Origin: an uncultured Rhodospirillaceae bacterium
GTDB taxonomy: Bacteria > Pseudomonadota > Alphaproteobacteria > Rhodospirillales > Rhodospirillaceae
Assembly (NCBI GenBank): GCA_943787205.1
Contig: CALSLN010000007.1
Location: 1 to 64,000 of the forward strand
DNA: 64,000 bases
Reading direction: 5' to 3'
Positions 25,940 through 33,268 of this stretch are shown in pieces (the stretch's first letter is position 1; each line of letters opens with the position of its first letter). Both the position numbers and the translations under genes were made by a program. The notes beneath the pieces were generated by a model, which saw only the letters and a program-made list of their open reading frames with translations, was not told where the DNA came from and searched no databases.

Positions 25940-26928
25940 GCGTTCACGTCCACAATCACACGGCCACGAATTGTACCGTTGAGGATTTCTTCGCCTAACT
26001 CTGGCAAGCGTCCGAGGGGCTCAACCTTCGTGATATCGTCAAGCTTGCTAATATCCAGGTCTTGCACTAATCGCGCCCATGCTTGATCACGCCGTTCATT
26101 GGCACAAGTCACGCAATTCACTCCGAGTAGACGCACGCCGCGCAAGATGAATGGCATGACCGTTGTCGGAAGGTCTGTTCCGCCAGCAAGACCACACGCT
26201 GCGACAGCGCCCTCATCTTTGGTTTCAGCAAGAAGCGTGGCGAGGGTTCTGGACCCAACAGAGTCCACACCGCCAGCCCAACGGCCTTTTTCGAGCGGCC
26301 GAGCATCGCGATCAAGAACATCGCGACCGATCACTTCAGCAGCCCCTAGAGATTTAAGGTAGTCCGCCTCGGAGGTTCGACCGGACGACGCAACGACCCG
26401 ATATCCAAGCTTAGCCAAGACTGCAATCGCGACGGAACCAACACCACCAGCAGCACCGGTTACGACGATATCGCCTTGATCCGGCGTAATGCCCGCATCT
26501 TCAAGAGCAAGCACACACAACATGGAGGTGTAACCCGCTGTTCCAATGGCCATCGTGTCTTTCAGAGAAAACCCTTCTGGCACGCGGGTAATGAACTCGC
26601 CGTTCACGCGTTGCTTTTGGCTGTAACCGCCCCACATGGTTTCGGACAGGCCCCAACCATTGACCAGCACCTTATCCCCCGGCTTGTAGTTCGAATCCGC
26701 TGACTCCAACACTGTGCCAGCCAGGTCGATACCGCCGACCATAGGAAAAGATCGAACGATCTTGCCCTTACCGGTAATGGCAAGGCCGTCTTTATAGTTG
26801 AGAGTAGAATAGGCAACGTCGACAAGGACGGGCTGATCTGGCAAATCTGCGACTGTTAAATCTTTGATGCCAGAGGTGTAGTTGCCGTCAGCGTTATCGA
26901 TTACCAGAGCCTTGAAGGTCTCGGTCAT
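25936..26928 (-). CDS. acuI: MDR-family reductase, AcuI/YhdH type (acrylyl-CoA reductase-like)
   Basis: The ATG at 26928 follows AAAGGATACGGC and gives 330 residues, the usual AcuI/YhdH length. Family features are YSTLNYKDGLAITGKGKIV, GIDLAGTVLES, VVTGAAGGVGSVAIAVLAKL (NADPH loop) and SSGRTSEADYLKSLGAAEVI. The group reduces acryloyl-CoA to propionyl-CoA in DMSP and 3-hydroxypropionate metabolism or acts on related enoyl/quinone substrates. No other DMSP gene is adjacent, so the physiological role is inferred from family alone. The longer frame to 27012 overlaps the downstream CNBD gene and is rejected. Confidence 0.78.
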   Translation of the reverse strand: MTETFKALVIDNADGNYTSGIKDLTVADLPDQPVLVDVAYSTLNYKDGLAITGKGKIVRSFPMVGGIDLAGTVLESADSNYKPGDKVLVNGWGLSETMWGGYSQKQRVNGEFITRVPEGFSLKDTMAIGTAGYTSMLCVLALEDAGITPDQGDIVVTGAAGGVGSVAIAVLAKLGYRVVASSGRTSEADYLKSLGAAEVIGRDVLDRDARPLEKGRWAGGVDSVGSRTLATLLAETKDEGAVAACGLAGGTDLPTTVMPFILRGVRLLGVNCVTCANERRDQAWARLVQDLDISKLDDITKVEPLGRLPELGEEILNGTIRGRVIVDVNA

Positions 26929-26965
26929 GCCGTATCCTTTCGCAATTAAAGTCTTATGACGGCGA

Positions 26966-27331
26966 TTAGCCGCCTGTGAGGTTGGTGGTGGTATCGCGAA
27001 GGCGCTGAACAATCAACCGGATCAATCTCTTCATGAAAGGATTGAGACGCTCTAATTGCCGTTCAAATTCTTCACGTGAGATTTCTGCTAGCTCAATATC
27101 TTTCGAGACGGTGGCTGTCGCCGTACGCGGCATATCGCCAATCATCGACATTTCGCCAACGATTTCACCTTTACCGATCTTGGCAAACTTTTGATCAGCA
27201 CCGTCAGCATCCGTACGACTGAGGTCCAGCTCGCCTCCACTGATCAAAAAGCAGCTGTCCGCAGCATCACCCTGGCGGAATAGAGTGTGCCCCGCATCGT
27301 AGGTCTGCTTTTTAAGTGTGTTTTCTGCCAT
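26966..27331 (-). CDS. Single-domain cyclic-nucleotide-binding (CRP-like) protein, copy 1
   Basis: The 121-residue protein is almost only a CNBD: DAGHTLFRQGDAADSCFLI, GEIVGEMSMIGDMPRTATAT. The phosphate-binding cassette (GEMSMIGDMPRTATA) is present with the Arg. The C-terminus, LNPFMKRLIRLIVQRLRDTT, resembles the start of a C-helix. There is no helix-turn-helix or other output domain, so it is not a full CRP. A neighbour with the same layout and 121 residues is directly upstream (27412). Possible roles are a cAMP/cGMP sink or partner subunit. Confidence 0.72.
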   Translation of the reverse strand: MAENTLKKQTYDAGHTLFRQGDAADSCFLISGGELDLSRTDADGADQKFAKIGKGEIVGEMSMIGDMPRTATATVSKDIELAEISREEFERQLERLNPFMKRLIRLIVQRLRDTTTNLTGG

Positions 27332-27411
27332 GATCTAAACCTGTGTGTTCCGGGGGCGCAACTATGCAGCGCCACGTTAAAAGCCGTCAATTGGCTTATA
27401 AAGCCAACGGC

Positions 27412-27777
27412 TTAGTCCCGGGTGAGATCAGTGGTCGTATCGCGAAGCCGTCGAACAATCAGGCGAATCAATCTCTTCATGAAGGGATTGAGTCTTTCGA
27501 GCTGGGCTTCAAATTCATCCCGCGAAATAACACCAACTTCAATGTCCTTGGAAACCTTGGCGGTTGCTGTGCGAGGTGTATCCCCAATCATCGACATCTC
27601 GCCGACGACTTCCCCTTTTTCGACTTTGCCAAACGTTTTGTCCGTGCCGCTACTATCTGCACGACTAAGGGCTAGCTCACCTGACCGAACGAGGTAGCAA
27701 TTATCTGCAATATCGCCCTGGCGAAACAGGATATGACCTGCCCCAAATTTTTGCGTCTTAATTGTGTTGTCCGACAT
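27412..27777 (-). CDS. Single-domain cyclic-nucleotide-binding (CRP-like) protein, copy 2
   Basis: From ATG 27777 the product is 121 residues, the same length as its downstream copy. The match by eye is high through the whole domain: GHILFRQGD, GEVVGEMSMIGDTPRTATAK, LERLNPFMKRLIRLIVRRLR. The pair arose by tandem duplication. The intact phosphate-binding cassette suggests that nucleotide binding is kept. A further in-frame start at 27804 has a weaker ribosome-binding site. The two copies share a strand and are 80 bp apart. Confidence 0.7.
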   Translation of the reverse strand: MSDNTIKTQKFGAGHILFRQGDIADNCYLVRSGELALSRADSSGTDKTFGKVEKGEVVGEMSMIGDTPRTATAKVSKDIEVGVISRDEFEAQLERLNPFMKRLIRLIVRRLRDTTTDLTRD

Positions 27778-27829
27778 ATTCTCAACCCATACGTTCTCGG
27801 GCAACTATGCCGTGTCGCCTTACGGGCCG

Positions 27830-29413
27830 TCAATCATTGAGAGCAGCTCTACCCATAACGTTCACATATCGACTGAGATGAACGTCACGTGGGTTATCGA
27901 CCCATCCGCTAACATGCAGACCGACAAGGTTTTTGCTGACCCCATAGAATAGCGGCGCGATTGGTGATTCAGACAGCATGAGGGCCTCCGCCTCAGCCAG
28001 CACAACAGCGCGAGCTTCGGGATTCACAGTTGCTCCGGCCTGATCCAACAAAGCGTCGTACGTCATATTGTTGAACCGCGCGTAGTTAGAATTTTTCGCT
28101 CGGCTATCGAGAATTGCGAGAAAGTTGCCCGCGTCGTTTACGTCCGCAGCCCAGCCAGCATAACCAATCTGAAAGTCACCTGTACGCAACCGAGCGAACA
28201 AAACTTTTCCTTCAGTATTGTTCAAACTCACGTCCACACCCAGCGGTCGCCACATGGCGGAAATGGCAGCAGCGACACGACGCCGGTCCTCGGCAGAGGA
28301 CAAACTATAGGTCAGGCTTAATCTCTTCTCTGGGCCATACCCCGCATCCGCCAGAAGAGATTTCGCTTCTGCTATGCGATCAGCCTTGGGCTTTCGTGAG
28401 TCCAACACCTGAGGCGGCGTGTAACCAGAAACGGACGGCGGAACCAAAGTGTAAGCCGGCCGCTCGCCAGAGCGCAGGACGCGACTGGCTATGGTTTCCC
28501 GATCAATGGCCAATGATAACGCACGGCGTACACGTGAATCCGAAAGCGCCGGATGCTGTGTGTTGAACGAAAGATAAAAGGTAATCAAATACTCAGCGAT
28601 GCGCGTTTCATCGGGCAGGTTTTCCAGCAGCCACGGTGTACGGGATGTCGGGAATTCAAGACTGGTATCCAAGCCACCCGCCCTAAACCTTGCAACGGCT
28701 GCCGACTGATCTTCCGTTGGTAAATAGACAACACCGTCTAACGCGACAGATTGCGCATCACGAAAGTGCGGATTGCGCGTGAGGTCGACACGGTCTTGTG
28801 GCTTAAATTCTTCTAGAGAGAACGCGCCATTTGAAACCATTACACCGGGCGAGACCCAACCATCACCGTGCGCCTTTATGGTATGGGACGGCACAATAGC
28901 GGCGAACGCATTTGAAAGAAGTTCAGGTAGAAACGGAACTGGAGACTCAAGCTGCACAACCACGGTGTTAGCATCGAGGGCAGAGACACCGAGCATATCT
29001 GGCGCAACTTCACCTCGGTTCACAGCGACGGCATTCTTGACCGCATAAAAAAGATAGGGGTACTGGGACGCTGTCGCCGGAGTCAGCAATCGTCGAAAAG
29101 AAAACACGACGTCATCTGATAAGAGGGGCGCACCATCGGACCATTTCAAATCGGGCCACAACGTGAAGGTCCATGTCAGACCATCACCCGACACCGACCA
29201 CGATTGTGCTACGCCTGCACCAGGCGCGCCAACCGCATCCGGTGCCGTGAGCCCCTCAAATAAATCGAGAACGATACTGCTTTCATACACCGTAGATATG
29301 CGGTGCGGATCAAGACTGGCAGGGTCTTGATGATTGCCGCGCACAAGCACAGCCTCGGCCTGAGCGGCGAATGCCCAGGCAAAGAACGCAATGAAAGCGG
29401 AAGCGAAACGCAC
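27830..29413 (-). CDS. Family 5 extracellular solute-binding protein (oligopeptide/dipeptide ABC type)
   Basis: The GTG at 29413 begins a signal peptide (VRFASAFIAFFAWAFAAQAE), giving 527 residues. The family 5 landmarks are SWSVSGDGLTWTFTLWPDLK, PLLSDDVVFSFRRLL and RRALSLAIDRETIA. It should be the periplasmic receptor of an oligopeptide-type ABC importer. No permease or ATPase genes are adjacent, so it either works with distant genes or is an orphan. The start is 4 bases beyond the stop of the malic-enzyme remnant, and a longer open frame to 29614 overlaps that remnant in another frame. No strong ribosome-binding site is visible, so coupling with the remnant is likely. Confidence 0.78.
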   Translation of the reverse strand: MRFASAFIAFFAWAFAAQAEAVLVRGNHQDPASLDPHRISTVYESSIVLDLFEGLTAPDAVGAPGAGVAQSWSVSGDGLTWTFTLWPDLKWSDGAPLLSDDVVFSFRRLLTPATASQYPYLFYAVKNAVAVNRGEVAPDMLGVSALDANTVVVQLESPVPFLPELLSNAFAAIVPSHTIKAHGDGWVSPGVMVSNGAFSLEEFKPQDRVDLTRNPHFRDAQSVALDGVVYLPTEDQSAAVARFRAGGLDTSLEFPTSRTPWLLENLPDETRIAEYLITFYLSFNTQHPALSDSRVRRALSLAIDRETIASRVLRSGERPAYTLVPPSVSGYTPPQVLDSRKPKADRIAEAKSLLADAGYGPEKRLSLTYSLSSAEDRRRVAAAISAMWRPLGVDVSLNNTEGKVLFARLRTGDFQIGYAGWAADVNDAGNFLAILDSRAKNSNYARFNNMTYDALLDQAGATVNPEARAVVLAEAEALMLSESPIAPLFYGVSKNLVGLHVSGWVDNPRDVHLSRYVNVMGRAALND

Positions 29414-29417
29414 CGTA

Positions 29418-29741
29418 TTAGGCGGTCTCTTTTTTGGCACGGACTTGAGCATCAATAACGGCCAGCGCACCAATCGCACCAAGCCCAAGAACCGCCGTGC
29501 CATTAGATACAACGGCGACAAGGTTTCCTTTCGCCGTGACCGTTGCCGCTTCAGCCGGGTTTTCAACAATCGCTTCGCAAGCGGCAGCAACACCAGGAGA
29601 ATAAGCCAACGCAAGGTCGCGCTGATTAGCCATCGGCTTCGTCGCGACGATCTCCAGCTTACCCGGCTTCGGAAAACGGTGATAATGAAGGGCGTCGTCC
29701 CTCAGTTTGTCTTTGGCGTCCGTCGCTTGCTCAGTTGACAT
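29418..29741 (-). pseudogene. Malic enzyme remnant: intact N-terminus, domain core missing
   Basis: The 107-residue frame has a good ribosome-binding site (GGAGAAGGGA) and ATG. It matches the start of NADP-type malic enzymes closely: [55 protein letters not shown]. After GALA at about residue 94 the expected SKPVMEGK segment is replaced by [13 protein letters not shown] and a stop. The tail could be the native C-terminus joined by an internal deletion, or unrelated sequence. The catalytic core and NADP-binding domain are absent, so no malic enzyme activity is expected. Upstream is mutY and downstream the solute-binding protein. Confidence 0.72.
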
Positions 29742-29778
29742 AAGTTAAGTCCCTTCTCCGCAAAACCTGATTTGAAAT

Positions 29779-30870
29779 CTAATATCCCACTTTAAGGGCA
29801 TGCTTGACCACCTTGCGCATAACAGATGGCAAAGCGTAGTTGCCGAGATCGTCCAGATGAGCCCAAACGATATCGTGTTCGCCACCCAAAGTTTCGGCAC
29901 GCCTGTCCGGAACTTTGGCCATATGCACCTCAAGTTCGAGATGAAAATGGGTAAGGGTGTGGCTCACCATTCCGGTTAAAGGCGTCCACTTGGTGCGCCC
30001 CGTCACACCGGGCGCATGTGGTCTCGCAGCGTCAATGTCCAAGGGCTCGACCTGCCAAGGAGACGATGGGATTTCCATCATACCGCCAAGCAAGCCCTTC
30101 TCTGGCCGGCGCCGGAGTAAAATCGCACCGTCTCGCCTCGTCAGCCAAAAGCAGTGTCCCCGGCGGGTTGGCCGTTCTTTCTTTGGCGTTTTGCGAGGCA
30201 GATCTGCCGCTATGCCCTGACTCCGTGCAGTACAAGGTTCCTGCCATGGACATAAAACGCAGGACGGTGATTTGGGCGTACAAACGGTAGCGCCCAAATC
30301 CATTACAGCCTGCGCGTAGTCACCTGGTCGATGTTCGGTCGTGAGGCCAGCCGCAAGCGCCTTCAACGTCACCTTTGCTTTTGGCAGCGGTTCCTGCACG
30401 GCGTAAAGACGAGCCATCACCCGCTCGACGTTGCCGTCTAACACGACGGCTTTTTTCCCAAAGGCGATGGCTGTTATTGCTGCGGCTGTGTATGCGCCGA
30501 CACCAGGCAGAGCCAACAGCGCCTCCTCCGTATCTGGAAAAATGCCATCATGCTCCTCGGCTATCATTTTCGCGCAGGCGTGAAGGTTACGCGCCCGGGC
30601 GTAGTACCCGAGGCCAGCCCATTCTGTCAGCACAGTATCGAGATCCGAGGCCGCGAGATCCTGGACCGTTGGCCAGCGTTTCATGAATTTCTCAAAATAG
30701 GCCTTAACTGCGGCGACTGTGGTCTGCTGCAGCATGATTTCGCTCAGCCAAATCGCATATGGGTCAGCCGTTTGGTTACGCAAAGCCCGCCATGGAAGAC
30801 GCCGACGATGCTTGTCATACCAAGCGAGCAAATCGTCAGGCTTCGGATTGGGTTTTCTTGCAGTTGCCAT
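29779..30870 (-). CDS. mutY: A/G-specific adenine glycosylase
   Basis: The 363-residue repair enzyme removes adenine mispaired with 8-oxoguanine. Seen features are the HhH-GPD fold with LSEIMLQQT (Glu44 region), ALPGVGAYTAAAITAIAFG and the catalytic Asp in VVLDGNVERVMARL. The iron-sulfur ligands form the C-x6-C-x2-C-x5-C pattern. A Nudix-like C-terminal domain follows (CFWLTRRDGAILLRRRPEKG, LTHFHLELEVH) for 8-oxoG recognition. Length fits the family. The gene is divergent from the DciA-type gene. Confidence 0.93.
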   Translation of the reverse strand: MATARKPNPKPDDLLAWYDKHRRRLPWRALRNQTADPYAIWLSEIMLQQTTVAAVKAYFEKFMKRWPTVQDLAASDLDTVLTEWAGLGYYARARNLHACAKMIAEEHDGIFPDTEEALLALPGVGAYTAAAITAIAFGKKAVVLDGNVERVMARLYAVQEPLPKAKVTLKALAAGLTTEHRPGDYAQAVMDLGATVCTPKSPSCVLCPWQEPCTARSQGIAADLPRKTPKKERPTRRGHCFWLTRRDGAILLRRRPEKGLLGGMMEIPSSPWQVEPLDIDAARPHAPGVTGRTKWTPLTGMVSHTLTHFHLELEVHMAKVPDRRAETLGGEHDIVWAHLDDLGNYALPSVMRKVVKHALKVGY

Positions 30871-30941
30871 GCCTGACGAATATCCATCTATTTAAAGTAC
30901 AGGCGCGCACAAAGTGCTTTGACTGAGATACACTGGACCCT

Positions 30942-31466
30942 ATGAGCCAAACACCAAAAAGAAAAGCATCCGGAAAAACCACGGCTGCCGACCGCACCTC
31001 CCGCGGGCTGCTTGGTATCGCTGCCCTGACAGAACGCGTTGCTCGCCCAGTCCTTGGCAAACGAGGTTTCTCAGCAGGGCAGGTCATTGGACGGTGGGCG
31101 GAAATAGTTGGCTCGGAATTGGCCGCTTCGACGGCACCGGAGCGGGTTCAATTTGACCGCGGCGCGCGGACCAATGGGACGTTGCATTTGCGCGTGGAGA
31201 GTGGTGGCGCTGCCGTGCTGATTCAGCCTCAGACCCCGCTGATCATAGAGCGCGTGAACAACTTTCTTGGGCCAGGCACAATTAATAAGGTGAAGGTAAA
31301 CCAAGGGCCATTGCCTCAGAGATATGTCACCAACCCCATCCCAAGAACGAAAACGATTACTGCAGACGCCTTGGCTGATGCGGAATCTGAGATCGGCGAC
31401 ATGAGGTCTGACTCGTTGAAACAAGCCCTGGCGCGGCTTGGTGCACGCCTCAAAGACCGCAAATAG
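30942..31466 (+). CDS. dciA: DciA-like DUF721 protein
   Basis: The 174-residue protein fits DUF721: a basic, disordered N-terminus (KRKASGKTTAADRTSRG) and a compact domain with VIGRWAEIVGSELAASTAPE and TLHLRVESGGAAVLIQPQTP. DUF721 contains DciA, which helps load the replicative helicase in bacteria lacking DnaC/DnaI. The alphaproteobacterial version is often longer and next to mutY, as here. A function in helicase loading follows from family knowledge only. The C-terminal segment is extended (DSLKQALARLGARLKDRK). Confidence 0.75.
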   Translation: MSQTPKRKASGKTTAADRTSRGLLGIAALTERVARPVLGKRGFSAGQVIGRWAEIVGSELAASTAPERVQFDRGARTNGTLHLRVESGGAAVLIQPQTPLIIERVNNFLGPGTINKVKVNQGPLPQRYVTNPIPRTKTITADALADAESEIGDMRSDSLKQALARLGARLKDRK

Positions 31467-31552
31467 GCTGAAATTAGTCCAGAATCTGTACGCGACTCGG
31501 CTTTTACCGTATGATTCTGACGAGGAAACGGGTCTGAGGTAAAGGGGATACA

Positions 31553-32395
31553 ATGCGCGTTCGTCTGGCACTGGCAACCGCGGCCATGAGCTTGAGTCTG
31601 TCTCAAGCGCAGGCTCAATCCATCGATGGCTTACTGAGCAACGTCACTGAGACTATTAGCGATGTCACTGACGTGATGTTGCCCGGTGTGACGAATATAC
31701 GGATCGGGCTAGGGCCTGTGATCACCCCAGCCTACGAAGGGTCTGACGACTACAAGATCAAAGCCGCACCGCTGCTTTCGTTTCGATACAAAGATCTGGT
31801 TCAGGTCGATAACAACCAAATTCGCGTCAATGTGTTTGGTAGCAAGAACCTATTTAGAACTGAAAATTTCAAAGCCGGGCCGTTGCTCAAATTGGATTTC
31901 GGCAGAGACGAAACCGACAGTCCAGATTTACTCGGCCTCGGTGATGTCGGCACCAGCTTAGAGCTTGGGGTTTTCGGCCAATACACTGCCGGTCCAATGC
32001 GAGCGCGCCTACGTGTTCAGAAAGACATCCTGAGCGGGCACTCGGGCATGCGCATCATTGGCGACCTTGGGGTCGCAATCTATCGCTCTGAGAAAGTCGC
32101 GGTTACCGGGAATTTGAGCTCAACCTGGACTGACGGCAGCTATATGGAATCCTTTTTTGGTATCACTGCTGCGCAAGCTCTGGCCTCCGGCCTCACCGCC
32201 TTTACAGCAACGTCTGGCTTAAAGGACATCAGCTTAGCCTTTGGTGCCAATTATGCAGTTTCGGATAGCTGGGCTTTGGTTGGGAATGCTGGGGTTTCCA
32301 AATTACTCGGAGATGCCAAAAATAGTCCAATCGTGTCTGTTCAAGGGTCATCAACTCAGTTTGTTGGCGGAATCTTTGCGGTTTACACGTTCTAA
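31553..32395 (+). CDS. MipA/OmpV-family outer-membrane protein
   Basis: The 280-residue protein has a signal peptide (MRVRLALATAAMSLSLSQAQ). The mature part is an amphipathic beta barrel with IRIGLGPVITPAYEGSDDYK near the N-terminus, typical for MipA/OmpV, alternating strands, and a terminal aromatic residue (GGIFAVYTF). The family includes scaffold proteins for murein synthesis and pore proteins; the specific role is unclear. The ribosome-binding site is AAAGGGG. It has its own space between DciA and the DUF6491-like gene. Confidence 0.78.
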   Translation: MRVRLALATAAMSLSLSQAQAQSIDGLLSNVTETISDVTDVMLPGVTNIRIGLGPVITPAYEGSDDYKIKAAPLLSFRYKDLVQVDNNQIRVNVFGSKNLFRTENFKAGPLLKLDFGRDETDSPDLLGLGDVGTSLELGVFGQYTAGPMRARLRVQKDILSGHSGMRIIGDLGVAIYRSEKVAVTGNLSSTWTDGSYMESFFGITAAQALASGLTAFTATSGLKDISLAFGANYAVSDSWALVGNAGVSKLLGDAKNSPIVSVQGSSTQFVGGIFAVYTF

Positions 32396-32580
32396 AGACA
32401 GCTAGGCCTGTGTTCCTTTAGTCACACGTTCTGAATAAGAGCGGCAGTGCTATAGCACTGCCCTACAATATCCATATTCTTGATTATGATGAGGGTACTA
32501 GGGCGCATAACCGCAAAGCGATCCTGAGTGGCGTCGAAAATTTTTGACCGCCAGGGACTATGCGAGCGGCAGGAATAAAA

Positions 32581-33108
32581 ATGATGAAAAAGGCCAGCAT
32601 TAGAAAAAGTCTATTTATCGCGACTGCCGCACTTTGTGCAGCCGTAACTTTTCCTTCGGGTGCGCAGGAGGCATCTCCTGAGAGCGCTCCGATGACCGCT
32701 AACGACGAAGGCTACATCCTGGAGCAATTCCCAGACACGCTGCCCAAGACAACAAATCAGTGCATTTTCTTTCGCACCCTTCACGATTGGAAACCCCTTA
32801 ACAGACATAATCTGATTGTCTGGGCCCCAAGCCGAAAACATCCCTACCATTTGCAACTTGATCGGCCGTGCCAGAATCTGCGGTTCGCCCACACCATTGG
32901 CTTCACATCAAACAATGGTCGATTGTGCGGGTTTGGTGGCGATTCCATCCTGGTGACGAGTGGTGGTGGACTACCGGATCGATGCCCCATTGGCTCCATT
33001 ACCAAGCTGGACGAAGAAGGCTTGGAACGGCTGCTTGCCCAGGGACGTGGCCGCACCTTGAGAGAAAAGCGCGAAGCAGAAGCCTCAGAGGTTAGCGCCC
33101 CACAATAA
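32581..33108 (+). CDS. Exported DUF6491-like protein
   Basis: The ATG at 32581 follows AGGAATAAA and gives a 175-residue product with a signal peptide (SLFIATAALCAAVTFPSGAQ). The mature part resembles DUF6491: NQCIFFRTLHDWKPLNRHN, then NGRLCGFGGD and RCPIGSITKLDEEGLERLL. The Cys residues (NQC, RPCQ, RLCG, DRCP) could form two disulfides in the periplasm. No catalytic residues are clear. Identification is by pattern memory, so the family name is tentative. Confidence 0.52.
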   Translation: MMKKASIRKSLFIATAALCAAVTFPSGAQEASPESAPMTANDEGYILEQFPDTLPKTTNQCIFFRTLHDWKPLNRHNLIVWAPSRKHPYHLQLDRPCQNLRFAHTIGFTSNNGRLCGFGGDSILVTSGGGLPDRCPIGSITKLDEEGLERLLAQGRGRTLREKREAEASEVSAPQ

Positions 33109-33268
33109 TCAATCGCGTTCTAAGCACCGCACCTAACAAACAGCCAATTTGTCACTAACTGGGCTTTATGTCCGGTAACCCTCGGAAGAATAGGGACGAA
33201 GAGCATTCGCGCTTGCTCACAGTGCCCGTAAACACGACAATTCGGACCGAAACGACGAATAGGTCCCT

